Of a stretch of 64,000 nucleotides of DNA, positions 1 through 7,725 are shown piece by piece (positions within the stretch are counted from its first letter, which is position 1; each line of letters opens with the position of its first letter). A program made the translations under genes and the position numbers. The DNA is from Chitinolyticbacter albus. GTDB taxonomy: Bacteria > Pseudomonadota > Gammaproteobacteria > Burkholderiales > Chitinibacteraceae. A model generated the notes under the pieces. The model searched no databases. It was not told the DNA's origin and worked only from the letters and a program-made list of their open reading frames with translations. Where the stretch lies: the NCBI RefSeq assembly GCF_024437655.1, contig NZ_JANBVF010000008.1, positions 1-64,000 of the forward strand, written 5' to 3'.

Positions 1-24
1 AGTCGCCAACTACGAGGGCTAAGA

Positions 25-306
25 TTATCGTCCGGGATGCAACAAATAGGCCTCTAATGGACCACCCGCCCCGGAAATACTGAAAAGCGGAATCGCAAGC
101 TTGAGGCCACCTTTGTAGATATCGACGTTGTCAATCCCTTGCTCGGTGGAGCGGCTGCGCTGCTTTGCACCGTCTTCGCTGAAATAGTCAGCCGCTACGA
201 CAGGAACAGGCGCGGGTTCAGCCGGAGTGGCTTCAGCGCAAACGACGGCAGAATACGACGCGGCAGCGGGCGCTGCGGCGAAGAGGCAGGCAGAGAACAG
301 TTTCAT
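25..306 (-). CDS. Short secreted protein, possible remnant of an RHS-type protein
   Basis: A 93-residue protein that I do not recognise with certainty. Residues 1-24 form a signal peptide (Lys2, then an Ala-rich hydrophobic stretch, plausible cleavage after VVCA), followed by an Ala/Pro-rich linker typical of periplasmic proteins. Residues 58-80 (VDIYKGGLKLAIPLFSISG) resemble the motif found near the start of RHS/YD-repeat proteins, where it opens a long beta-rich domain. Here the frame stops about 13 residues later, and two further in-frame stops follow within 15 bases. The other two frames stay open to the window edge. Inference: either a genuine small exported protein or a frameshifted N-terminus of a larger RHS-like protein. 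GC content is visibly lower than in the efflux genes next door. Confidence 0.5.
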   Translation of the reverse strand: MKLFSACLFAAAPAAASYSAVVCAEATPAEPAPVPVVAADYFSEDGAKQRSRSTEQGIDNVDIYKGGLKLAIPLFSISGAGGPLEAYLLHPGR

Positions 307-528
307 CTTGAGAGGGCTAAGTTTTTATTTGGCAAGCGGGCGCTTGACTTGTCGACGCGCACGGTACACGAGCGTCATACCTTACGCAAGATATAAACAT
401 CTCCACAATGCATGCATGTAAATGCATGAATTTTAACGAAAGCCAGTCAGATAAATGCGTTATCCATCGATCAATAGCGCAGCGGTTCAAACCAGCTTTC
501 AACCCATCCTTGTTTTCCATCAATAAGA
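307..528. other. AT-richer intergenic region with clustered ATGCAT repeats
   Basis: Non-coding stretch between the small secreted protein and the efflux-operon terminator. Three copies of ATGCAT occur at 408-413, 412-417 and 422-427, the first two overlapping as a TGCATGCA palindrome. This could be an operator for the small secreted gene, whose promoter must lie here. No good -35/-10 pair stands out. The composition is lower in GC than the rest of the window. No RNA gene was seen. Confidence 0.3.
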
Positions 529-552
529 AAGCCCCGCCGGTAGGCGGGGCTT
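529..552 (-). terminator. Rho-independent terminator of the efflux operon
   Basis: Ten-base-pair perfect stem (AAGCCCCGCC at 529-538 with GGCGGGGCTT at 543-552) around a 4-base loop. On the minus strand it is followed by a T-rich run (TCTTATT). It lies 18 bases past the stop codon of the outer-membrane factor gene, as expected for the end of the operon. Confidence 0.85.
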
Positions 553-569
553 GGGCTGGATGGTACCAA

Positions 570-1967
570 TCAGCTGCGATCGAGCGGCTGCTGGGCATCG
601 CCGCCGAGCGCCTTATAGGCCTCGGCCGTAACGGCAAGCCGCGCACGCGCGGCATCGATCAGGTTCTGCTCGGAAAGGTAGAGCGCGCGCTGGGCGTCGA
701 GCACGTCGAGGTAGCCGACAAGGCCGGCGTCGTAGCGCGATTGCGCCACTTTCAGCCGGTCGCGCTGCTTGCCCACCGCTTCTTCCAGCGCTTCGAAAAA
801 GGCCTGTTCCCCGCGCTGATCGGACAGCACATCCGCCACTTCCTGGAAGGCAATCTGCACCGTCCGCTCGTACTGCGCGACTGCAATCACCTTGCGCGCT
901 TCGGTCAAATCCAGGTTGGCCTGGTTGCGGCCAAAGTCGAAGATCGGCAACGTAATTTGCGGCGCGAAGCTCCAAGCGCGAGTGCCGCCGCCGAACAGAT
1001 CGGATAGCTCTGCGCTGGCGCTACCGGCTGAACCCGTCAGTGTGATGGTCGGGAAGAATGCGGCACGCGCCGCGCCAATATTGGCATTGGCGGCCTTGAG
1101 CGCATATTCGGCCCGGCGCACGTCCGGCCGGGCCAACAACACGTCCGAACTCAACCCATCGGGCACGCGGGTGTTGGGCAGTGTCGCGGTCAGCAAGACC
1201 GTTGCCGCAGGCAACTGCACTTCCTGGCCAGCCAAAACCTGCAGTGCGTGGCGGGCGTTGCGCGCCTGGCGCTCCAGGTTGGCCTGGCTTGCGCGCGATT
1301 CGGCGACCAGCGCATCGGCCTGCAGCGCGTCGAGCTTGTTGGCGAGGCCAGTTTCCAGCCGGCGGTTCACCACGCGGGCGCTCTCGGTGAGGCTCTCTAC
1401 CGTCTTTCTGGCGTAGTCCGCGCGCTCTTCGAACGCACGCAGGCTCCAGTAGGCATTGGCCACGTCGCCGATCAGCGCGACGCGTACCGCGCGTTGCGCC
1501 TCTTCGGTGGCGAAGTACTCGGCGCGGGCCGCGTCGGACAGGCTCTTCACCCGGCCCCAGAAATCGAGCTCGAACGAAGTGATGCCGATGCTGGCATCGT
1601 AACGCCGCTCGGTCGTCGCATTGCCTCCGGTCACGGCCTCAGGTGTGCGGGCTGCCTGCATGCCGCCGCCCAGGCCCACCGTAGGCAGGCGGTCGGCGCG
1701 GGTGATGCCGTAGAGCGCGCGCGCTTCCTCGATACGGGCGGTGGCCACGACGAGGTCGCGGTTGTTTTCCAGCGCCTGTGCGATCAGATCCTTGAGCGCG
1801 GGATCGGCAAACCACTCCTGCCAGGGCGGCAGCGTGGCCGAGCCCACGGCTTCGGTGCTGCCGATACCGGCAGGCACCGGCGATGCCGGGCGCTCGTAAA
1901 CAGGGGCCATCGAGCATGCAGCGAGCAGCGCCACGATGGGCAGTACAACGAATGTCTTGTGTCTCAT
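570..1967 (-). CDS. RND efflux outer-membrane lipoprotein (OprM/NodT family)
   Basis: Trimeric outer-membrane exit duct of a tripartite RND multidrug pump. It would dock on the periplasmic adaptor encoded at 5144 and the inner-membrane pump at 1979. The N-terminus is a lipoprotein signal with lipobox LAAC (Cys18 from the chosen start). The rest carries the two TolC-type OEP repeats, including the typical ALxxANxNIGAARAAFFP stretch in the second repeat. About 465 residues is normal for the family. Two ATG codons are possible, at 1976 and 1967; the second is preferred because AAGGA sits 8 bases upstream of it. The gene is last in the operon, a few bases after the pump gene, and is followed by a strong terminator. 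Confidence 0.93.
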   Translation of the reverse strand: MRHKTFVVLPIVALLAACSMAPVYERPASPVPAGIGSTEAVGSATLPPWQEWFADPALKDLIAQALENNRDLVVATARIEEARALYGITRADRLPTVGLGGGMQAARTPEAVTGGNATTERRYDASIGITSFELDFWGRVKSLSDAARAEYFATEEAQRAVRVALIGDVANAYWSLRAFEERADYARKTVESLTESARVVNRRLETGLANKLDALQADALVAESRASQANLERQARNARHALQVLAGQEVQLPAATVLLTATLPNTRVPDGLSSDVLLARPDVRRAEYALKAANANIGAARAAFFPTITLTGSAGSASAELSDLFGGGTRAWSFAPQITLPIFDFGRNQANLDLTEARKVIAVAQYERTVQIAFQEVADVLSDQRGEQAFFEALEEAVGKQRDRLKVAQSRYDAGLVGYLDVLDAQRALYLSEQNLIDAARARLAVTAEAYKALGGDAQQPLDRS

Positions 1968-1978
1968 GCTACTCATCC

Positions 1979-4900
1979 TTAGCGATGGTCATCGGCGGGA
2001 ACCGAATCGACATTGCGTTCCACCACCGCGGTCTTGTCCGGGAAGAAGCGACGCACCACCACGTAGAACACCGGGACCAGGAACACGGCGAGCACAGTGG
2101 CGGCGATCATGCCGCCGACCACGCCGGTACCCAGTGCATGACGGCTCTGCGAGCCCGCGCCGGAACTGATGGCCAGTGGCATCACGCCGGCGATGAAGGC
2201 GATCGACGTCATCAGGATCGGGCGGAACCGCAGGCGGCACGCTTCCAACGTCGCCTCGACCACGCCCACGCCCTGGCGCTGCAACTCGCGCGCGAACTCG
2301 ACGATCAGGATGGCGTTCTTCGACGACAAGCCGATGATCGCGATCAAGCCCACCTTGAAGTACACGTCGTTCGGCAGTCCGCGCAGCGTCATCGCCAGCA
2401 CCGCACCAAAGATCCCCAGCGGCACCACCCACAACACGGCAAACGGGATCGACCAGCTCTCGTACAGCGCGGCCAGGCACAGGAACACCACCAGGATGGA
2501 CAGCGCGAACAGCGCCGGCGCCTGATCACCCGACAGCCGCTCCTCGTACGAAGTACCGGACCATTCGAAGCCCACGCCGGCCGGCAGCTTGGTGGCGATC
2601 TCTTCCATCGCGTTCATCGCGTCGCCCGAGCTCTTGCCCGGCGCGGCATTGCCGGCGATCTTGTACGACGGCAGACCGTTGTAGCGATCGAGCTTGGCTT
2701 CACCGACCACCCACTGCGTGGTGGCGATTTCGGACAGCGGCACCAGCTGGCCGCTGCGGGTCTTCACCTGCAGCTTCAAGAGGTCTTCCGGATCGGTGCG
2801 GGCATCCGGCGTGGCCTGCATCAGCACGCGCAGGATACGGCCTTCGCGCACGAAGTCATTGGCGTAGGCTGAACCCAACGCCACCGACAGCGTCTGGTTG
2901 AGCTCGTTCTGGTCGATGCCCAGCTGGCTCGCCTTGACCTTGTTCACTTCCAGGTACACCTGCGGCCCGGGCTCCTGTCCCTCGGGGCGTACGCCGACGA
3001 GGTTGGGGTTCTGCCCCGCCATGCCCAGCAACATATTGCGCGCGGTCAGGAGCTGCTCGCGGCCGATGCCGCCCCTATCCTGCAGCCGGAAATCGAAGCC
3101 GCCCACCGACGCCAGTTCCGGAATCGGCGGCACGTTGGTCGAGAAGATGAACGCTTCCTTGATGCGGAACAGCATCATGTTGGCCGCACCGACCAGCGAG
3201 TTGATATCGGTTCCCGGCTCCTTGCGCTCGCTCCAGTCCTTCAGCGTGACAAACGCAAGTGCCGCGTTCTGGCCACGGCCGAAGAACGAGAAGCCCACCA
3301 CCGACACGATGCGATCGACGCCGGGCTGCGAGGTGAAGTGCTTCTCCACCTGCTCCATCACTTCCAGCGTGCGCTCGCGCGTCGCGCCGGCCGGCAGCTG
3401 CACCACGTTGATGAAGTAGCCCTGGTCTTCTTCCGGCAGGAAGGAGCCCGGCAGGCGCATGAATAGCCAGGTGGTGATACCCAGGATCACGGCAAACGAC
3501 ACCAGTGCGATGCCGCTGCGACGCAATATCTTGCCGACCCAACCCTGGTAGCCGTTGGTCATCGCGGTGAACTTGCGATTGAACCAGCCGAAGAAGCCCT
3601 TGGAGCCATGGCCTTCTTCGCCCTTCTTGATCGGCTTGAGCAAGGTGGCGCACAAGGCCGGCGTGAGCGTCAGCGCCATCAGCGCCGAGAAGAACATGGT
3701 CAGCACCAGCGTGACCGAGAACTGGCGGTAGATCGCGCCGACGGAGCCGGAGAAGAACGCCATCGGGATGAACACCGCGGTCAGCACCAGCGTGATCGCG
3801 ATGATGGCCGATACGATCTGGCCCATGGCCTTCTGCGTGGCCTCGCGCGGTGCGAGGCCCTCCTCGCTCATGATGCGCTCGACGTTCTCGATCACCACGA
3901 TCGCATCGTCGACCAGGATACCGATCGCCAGCACCATGGCGAACATGGTGAGCACGTTGATCGAGTAGCCGAACAGGTAGAGACCGAGCAAGGCGCCGGT
4001 GAGCGCGATCGGCACCACGATGGTCGGGATCAAGGTGGCCCGCAGGTTGCCAAGGAACAGATACATCACGATGAACACCAGCACGATGGCTTCGGCCAGG
4101 GTCTTGAGCACTTCCTCGATCGAGATCTTCACGAACTTGGAGGTGTCGTACGGCAGCTCCCAGCTCACGCCGGCGGGGAAGTACCTGGCGAGCTCGGCCA
4201 TGCGGGCGCGGATGGCGTTGGCGGTCTCGACCGCGTTGCCATCCGGCGACAGCTTCACGCCGATGGCAGCGATGGGCTTACCGTTCAGACGCGCGCTCAC
4301 GTCGTAGCTGGCAGCGCCCAGCTCGACCCGGGCGACATCCTTCAGCCGCACCAGCGCGCCGTTGCCACCTTCGCGCAGCACGATGTTGCCGAATTCCTCA
4401 GGCGTTACGTAACGGCCCTGCGTCACCACGGTCGCGGTGAACTGCTGGCCCTTGGACGCTGGCAACGCGCCGATCTCACCGGTGGCGAGCTGCACGTTTT
4501 GCGCACGCACGGCGGCCAGAGCCTCTGCCGGGCTCATCTTGTAGCCGGCGAGCTTGGACGGATCAAGCCAGACACGCATCGCGTATTCGGACCCGAACAG
4601 CTGGGCCTCGCCCACGCCCGGCACACGGCGCAGCGCGTCGATGACGTTGGCGTTCACGTAGCTGCCGAGCGCCACTTCGTCGTAGCTGTCATCCGGCGAG
4701 AACAGCGTGAGGAACAGCAAATAGTTGTCGCGCGCCTTGAGCACCTGCACGCCTTGCTGGCGCACTTCCTCGGGCAGACGGGCCTCGACGCGCTTGACGC
4801 GGTTCTGCGCATCGACCGAGGCGATATCGAGATCGGTACCGGTTCTGAACGTCAGCGAGATCGTCATGTTGCCCGAGCTATCGCTCTCGGACGACATGTA

Positions 4901-5128
4901 AAGCAGGTTCTCGATGCCGTTCATTTCCTGCTCGATCAGCGCGGTGACGGTCTCCTCGACCACCTTGGCGCTGGCGCCCGGGTAGGACGTGGTGATCGAC
5001 AGCGCCGGCGGCGCCACATCGGGATACTGCGCGATCGGCAGCGAGCGCATCGCCAACAGGCCGGCGAGCACGATGATGATGGCGATCACCCACGCAAAGA
5101 TGGGGCGATCGATAAAGAAACGAGCCAT
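1979..5128 (-). CDS. RND multidrug efflux transporter, AcrB/MexB (HAE1) family
   Basis: Inner-membrane proton-driven drug antiporter of 1049 residues, the standard length for the family. It opens with the characteristic FFIDRPIFAWVIAI first membrane helix. The proton-relay Asp pair is visible in helix 4 (GILVDDAIVVIENVER), and the matching Lys in helix 10 (GLSSKNAILIVEFA). Two large periplasmic loops, after helix 1 and in the second half, form the porter/docking domains. The gene is flanked by its adaptor (15 bases upstream) and outer-membrane factor (downstream), so the whole pump is encoded together. Substrate range cannot be read from the sequence. A long open frame on the opposite strand (3608-5134) is a codon-usage shadow. 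Confidence 0.96.
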   Translation of the reverse strand: MARFFIDRPIFAWVIAIIIVLAGLLAMRSLPIAQYPDVAPPALSITTSYPGASAKVVEETVTALIEQEMNGIENLLYMSSESDSSGNMTISLTFRTGTDLDIASVDAQNRVKRVEARLPEEVRQQGVQVLKARDNYLLFLTLFSPDDSYDEVALGSYVNANVIDALRRVPGVGEAQLFGSEYAMRVWLDPSKLAGYKMSPAEALAAVRAQNVQLATGEIGALPASKGQQFTATVVTQGRYVTPEEFGNIVLREGGNGALVRLKDVARVELGAASYDVSARLNGKPIAAIGVKLSPDGNAVETANAIRARMAELARYFPAGVSWELPYDTSKFVKISIEEVLKTLAEAIVLVFIVMYLFLGNLRATLIPTIVVPIALTGALLGLYLFGYSINVLTMFAMVLAIGILVDDAIVVIENVERIMSEEGLAPREATQKAMGQIVSAIIAITLVLTAVFIPMAFFSGSVGAIYRQFSVTLVLTMFFSALMALTLTPALCATLLKPIKKGEEGHGSKGFFGWFNRKFTAMTNGYQGWVGKILRRSGIALVSFAVILGITTWLFMRLPGSFLPEEDQGYFINVVQLPAGATRERTLEVMEQVEKHFTSQPGVDRIVSVVGFSFFGRGQNAALAFVTLKDWSERKEPGTDINSLVGAANMMLFRIKEAFIFSTNVPPIPELASVGGFDFRLQDRGGIGREQLLTARNMLLGMAGQNPNLVGVRPEGQEPGPQVYLEVNKVKASQLGIDQNELNQTLSVALGSAYANDFVREGRILRVLMQATPDARTDPEDLLKLQVKTRSGQLVPLSEIATTQWVVGEAKLDRYNGLPSYKIAGNAAPGKSSGDAMNAMEEIATKLPAGVGFEWSGTSYEERLSGDQAPALFALSILVVFLCLAALYESWSIPFAVLWVVPLGIFGAVLAMTLRGLPNDVYFKVGLIAIIGLSSKNAILIVEFARELQRQGVGVVEATLEACRLRFRPILMTSIAFIAGVMPLAISSGAGSQSRHALGTGVVGGMIAATVLAVFLVPVFYVVVRRFFPDKTAVVERNVDSVPADDHR

Positions 5129-5143
5129 GGATGAATGCTCCCC

Positions 5144-6325
5144 TTAATGCTTCTGGGCCGGCGCTTGAGCCTTCTGGGCTTGCGCGGCTGCGGCTTCGTC
5201 GACCGGGTTCACCGGCGCGCCAGGACCGACCTTCTGCAGGCCGTCGACGATGACCTTCTCGCCGTTCTTGAGGCCGCTGGTGATGATCCAGTCGCGACCG
5301 GAGAAGCCACCCGTCTTCACCGGACGGATCGCCACCTTGTTGTCGGCGCCGACCACGTAGACAAACTGGCCTTGCGGGTTCGACAGGATGGCGCGCTGCG
5401 GCACCTTGACCGCGCCACCGACGGCGCCCTGCGCGAAGCGCACCGTCGCGAACATGCCGGGCATCAAGAGGCGATCGGGATTGGCAAACTGGGCCCGCAG
5501 CGTGACCGTGCCGGTGGCCGGATCGACCGTCTGCTCGGCAAACAGCAGCTTGCCCTTCTGGCCGTAGACCGAGCCGTCTTCCAGCACGATCTCCACCGGC
5601 AGGTCCGCCGCCTTCATCTGGCCGGCCTGGATCGCGCGCTTCAGGCGCAGCAGATCGGCACCGGACTGGGTGAAGTCGACGTAGATGGGATCGAGCTGCT
5701 CGATGGTCGCGAGGTGCGTGGCTTCGTTCTTGCCGACCAGCGCCCCCTCGGTGACAAAGGCGCGACCGATGCGTCCGGAAATCGGCGCATAGACGCTGGC
5801 GTGCGCCACATCGATCTCGGCCTGCTTCACCGCGGCATCGCCGCTGGCCACATCGGCCTGCGCCTGCTTCAGTTGCGATTCGGCCTGGTCCAGCTCCTGC
5901 TTGGAAACGCCCTGGTCGTTGATCAGCTTGCGGTAGCGCTCCACGGTCTGGCGCGCGATGTCGGCATTGGCGCGTGCCTTGGCGGCGTTGGCGCGTGCGG
6001 CGGACAAGGCCGCGGCCAGCGTGCCCTGGTCGATCTGGAACAGCGACTGGCCCGCACGCACTTCGCCACCTTCGGTGAACAGGCGCTTTTCCAGGATGCC
6101 TTCGACCCGCGCGCGCACTTCGGCCGTGCGGTAGGCGGTGATGCGGCCGGTCAGATCGCGCGTGACGGCGGCGTCACCGGTATGCGCGGTCGCGACCACC
6201 ACCTCGGCCGGTGGCATCTGGCCACCCGGGCCACCCTGGGCCTGCTCGCCCCCCTTGCCACACGCCGCCAGTGCCAGGGTCACCGCCACGGACAGCGTCA
6301 GTGTTTTGCCAAACGGATGCATCAT
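5144..6325 (-). CDS. RND efflux periplasmic adaptor (AcrA/MexA family membrane fusion lipoprotein)
   Basis: Periplasmic adaptor linking the RND pump to the outer-membrane channel. The lipobox LAAC places the lipidated Cys at residue 22. After it come the first beta-barrel/lipoyl half (RVEGILEKRLFTEGGEVRAG), an Ala/Gln-rich alpha-helical hairpin at about residues 95-170, the second lipoyl half (YAPISGRIGRAFVTEG), and a C-terminal beta-barrel and membrane-proximal domain. 393 residues is typical. The start is ATGATG; AAGGAG lies 3 bases before the first ATG and 6 before the second, so 6322 may be the real start. The upstream tetR gene is co-oriented 56 bases away. Confidence 0.94.
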   Translation of the reverse strand: MMHPFGKTLTLSVAVTLALAACGKGGEQAQGGPGGQMPPAEVVVATAHTGDAAVTRDLTGRITAYRTAEVRARVEGILEKRLFTEGGEVRAGQSLFQIDQGTLAAALSAARANAAKARANADIARQTVERYRKLINDQGVSKQELDQAESQLKQAQADVASGDAAVKQAEIDVAHASVYAPISGRIGRAFVTEGALVGKNEATHLATIEQLDPIYVDFTQSGADLLRLKRAIQAGQMKAADLPVEIVLEDGSVYGQKGKLLFAEQTVDPATGTVTLRAQFANPDRLLMPGMFATVRFAQGAVGGAVKVPQRAILSNPQGQFVYVVGADNKVAIRPVKTGGFSGRDWIITSGLKNGEKVIVDGLQKVGPGAPVNPVDEAAAAQAQKAQAPAQKH

Positions 6326-6381
6326 GAGCTCCTTGTTTTTGGATATGCAGTCAAATCTCGCCGGCGATCGGCCGGCTAAAG

Positions 6382-7008
6382 TCAGGATGGGTGAACGGAT
6401 GTGGCGGGGTTCGCCGCATACACGCGTGAGAACAGTTCCATCGCCCGCCGCACCTTGGCGGGCTCTTCGTTCAGATCGAGCTCGGGGCCGCCCAGCACCA
6501 GCCGCATATGATCGGCGCTGACCAGCATGTCGAGCAGGATGTGGGCGGCCTCCATGGGGTCTTCGCGGCGCAGCGCACCTTGCTTCATCGCCTGTTCCAG
6601 CACATCGGCGATCTGCCGACGGCTGTAGATGAAGCAGTTTTCATACATGCCGCTGGCCAGTTCCGGAAAACGCTGGGCCTCGCTGGTCAGCAGGCGGTGC
6701 AGGTTGATTGCGTCGGGCGCCAGCACCCGTTCGCGAAACCGCAGCCCGAAGTTGTACAGCCTGGATCGCCAGTCGCCTTCTTCGGCGGCCAGCATGGCGA
6801 ACAGCTCTTTCACTGCCTTGCCCATCGCGGCGCTGAACAGCGCTTCCTTGCTGCCGAAATGGTTGTAGATGGTCTGGCGCGCCACCTGCGCACGCTGCGC
6901 CACCGTATCGATGCTGGTGCGGTAGCCGGTTTCGCAGAACACCTCGAAGGCGGCGTCGAGCACGCGCGACGCGCAATCGGCGCCGGGACAGGAAGGAAGC
7001 GGGGACAT
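6382..7008 (-). CDS. TetR/AcrR-family transcriptional regulator of the efflux operon
   Basis: Predicted local repressor of 208 residues. Residues about 13-60 form the TetR DNA-binding domain, ending in the recognition helix and signature QTIYNHFGSKEALF. The C-terminal two thirds are helical and divergent, as in ligand-binding domains of the AcrR/AefR type. The gene is first in line with the adaptor, pump and outer-membrane genes, so it is probably co-transcribed and autoregulated. A 21-base palindrome just upstream overlaps the likely -10 box. The inducing ligand is unknown. Confidence 0.9.
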   Translation of the reverse strand: MSPLPSCPGADCASRVLDAAFEVFCETGYRTSIDTVAQRAQVARQTIYNHFGSKEALFSAAMGKAVKELFAMLAAEEGDWRSRLYNFGLRFRERVLAPDAINLHRLLTSEAQRFPELASGMYENCFIYSRRQIADVLEQAMKQGALRREDPMEAAHILLDMLVSADHMRLVLGGPELDLNEEPAKVRRAMELFSRVYAANPATSVHPS

Positions 7009-7021
7009 CGCGAAACCGATT

Positions 7022-7066
7022 TAGACTAGACAGTACAGTCTACTTTGAAACCAAACTCGGAGTAAA
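7022..7066 (-). promoter_or_regulatory. Promoter and palindromic operator upstream of tetR
   Basis: A 21-base imperfect palindrome is centred on 7032 (TAGACT at 7022-7027 mirrored by AGTCTA at 7037-7042, with two more inner pairs). It lies 14 bases before the tetR start, a classic size and position for a TetR dimer operator. On the minus strand the distal half is also a plausible -10 (TAGACT, 7042-7037), with TTTACT at 7066-7061 as -35 and an 18-base spacer. Repressor binding would then block the -10 region. The assignment is inferred from symmetry and position. Confidence 0.6.
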
Positions 7067-7215
7067 TCCTCACATTCGCCGCTCTGGCCACTGCTGCCGC
7101 GTCTCTGGCTCCAGCTAGCGCCCACACGCTGCGACACACCGCGCGAACCCGATTATGTCAGGACTGGAACAGCAAGATTCCATACTGATTGCGATTTAGC
7201 AAGCAAAGCAAACAA

Positions 7216-7236
7216 GGCCACGTCAGCAACGTGGCC
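7216..7236 (-). terminator. Rho-independent terminator after sugE
   Basis: Perfect 8-bp stem (GGCCACGT 7216-7223, ACGTGGCC 7229-7236) with a 5-base loop, followed on the minus strand by TTGTTTGCTTTG. It lies 19 bases past the sugE stop codon. Confidence 0.75.
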
Positions 7237-7254
7237 TTTAGGGAAAGCGGGTAA

Positions 7255-7581
7255 TCAGGCGAGTTTGAGGCCGACGATGCCGGCGAGGATCAGCGTGACC
7301 GAGGCCAGCCGCCATAGCGTGGCGGGCTCACCGAACCAGACGATGCCGAACAGCACCGTGCCGATCGCGCCGATGCCGGTCCACACCGCGTAGGCAGTGC
7401 CGACCGGCAATGACTTCATCGCATAGGCGAGAAAATACATGCTGGCCGCCGCACTGATGGCAAACAACGCCGTAGCGGGCAGACGGGTAAAACCGTGTGA
7501 GGCCTTGAGCGCCAGCGCCCAGACCACTTCGAGCACACCGGCGATCAGGAGCGAAATCCAGGGGATGAGTTGCGGGTTCAT
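7255..7581 (-). CDS. sugE: SMR-family exporter, SugE/Gdx type (guanidinium exporter)
   Basis: Small multidrug resistance protein of 108 residues with four membrane helices, acting as an antiparallel dimer in the inner membrane. The essential membrane-embedded Glu lies in helix 1 ([12 protein letters not shown]). The block [19 protein letters not shown] is characteristic of the SugE/Gdx branch rather than the EmrE branch. Gdx proteins are known guanidinium/H+ antiporters. The predicted guanidine-II riboswitch directly upstream independently supports guanidinium export as its job. A strong AGGAGG site lies 4 bases before the ATG. The gene forms its own transcription unit between a riboswitch and a terminator. 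Confidence 0.93.
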   Translation of the reverse strand: MNPQLIPWISLLIAGVLEVVWALALKASHGFTRLPATALFAISAAASMYFLAYAMKSLPVGTAYAVWTGIGAIGTVLFGIVWFGEPATLWRLASVTLILAGIVGLKLA

Positions 7582-7585
7582 ACGA

Positions 7586-7650
7586 CCTCCTCAGTGATGA
7601 ATGGAAGGGGCCGTCCCCGCTGGATGACGGCACGGGGTCGTCCCCGTGCC
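7586..7650 (-). promoter_or_regulatory. Guanidine-II (mini-ykkC) riboswitch controlling sugE
   Basis: Two hairpins on the minus strand, each capped by the diagnostic ACGR tetraloop. P1 is a 9-bp stem (plus-strand GGCACGGGG 7629-7637 with CCCCGTGCC 7642-7650) and its RNA loop is ACGA. P2 is a GGGG/CCCC stem (7607-7610 with 7615-7618) and its RNA loop is ACGG. A 10-base linker separates them. This is the known architecture of the guanidine-II class, which sits in front of SMR exporters. The AGGAGG ribosome-binding site (7591-7586) follows 15 bases after P2. The RNA segment CCUUC overlapping the 3' arm of P2 can pair with GGAGG (one G-U pair), so ligand-stabilised P2 would free the ribosome-binding site. 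The pairing mechanism is my inference. Confidence 0.88.
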
Positions 7651-7690
7651 CGATGGCAGATCCGCGACAGATTAACCGAGATGCGCTGTC

Positions 7691-7714
7691 GGGGCTGTGA
7701 CCGAATCACGCCCC
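7691..7714 (-). terminator. Hairpin directly after trpS (weak terminator candidate)
   Basis: Stem GGGGC/GCCCC (7691-7695, 7710-7714) extended by GTGA/TCAC across a one-base bulge, with a 5-base loop. It sits 11 bases after the trpS stop codon. No U-run follows, so it may be a processing or attenuating hairpin rather than an efficient intrinsic terminator. Confidence 0.4.
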
Positions 7715-7725
7715 GGCCTGCCGCT

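Noticed and set aside
3608-6379. Long plus-strand open frames opposite the RND pump and adaptor genes (508 and 414 codons)
   Set aside because: They are His/Arg/Asp-rich translations of the complementary strand of well-matched genes, with no family similarity or ribosome-binding site; a high-GC artefact.
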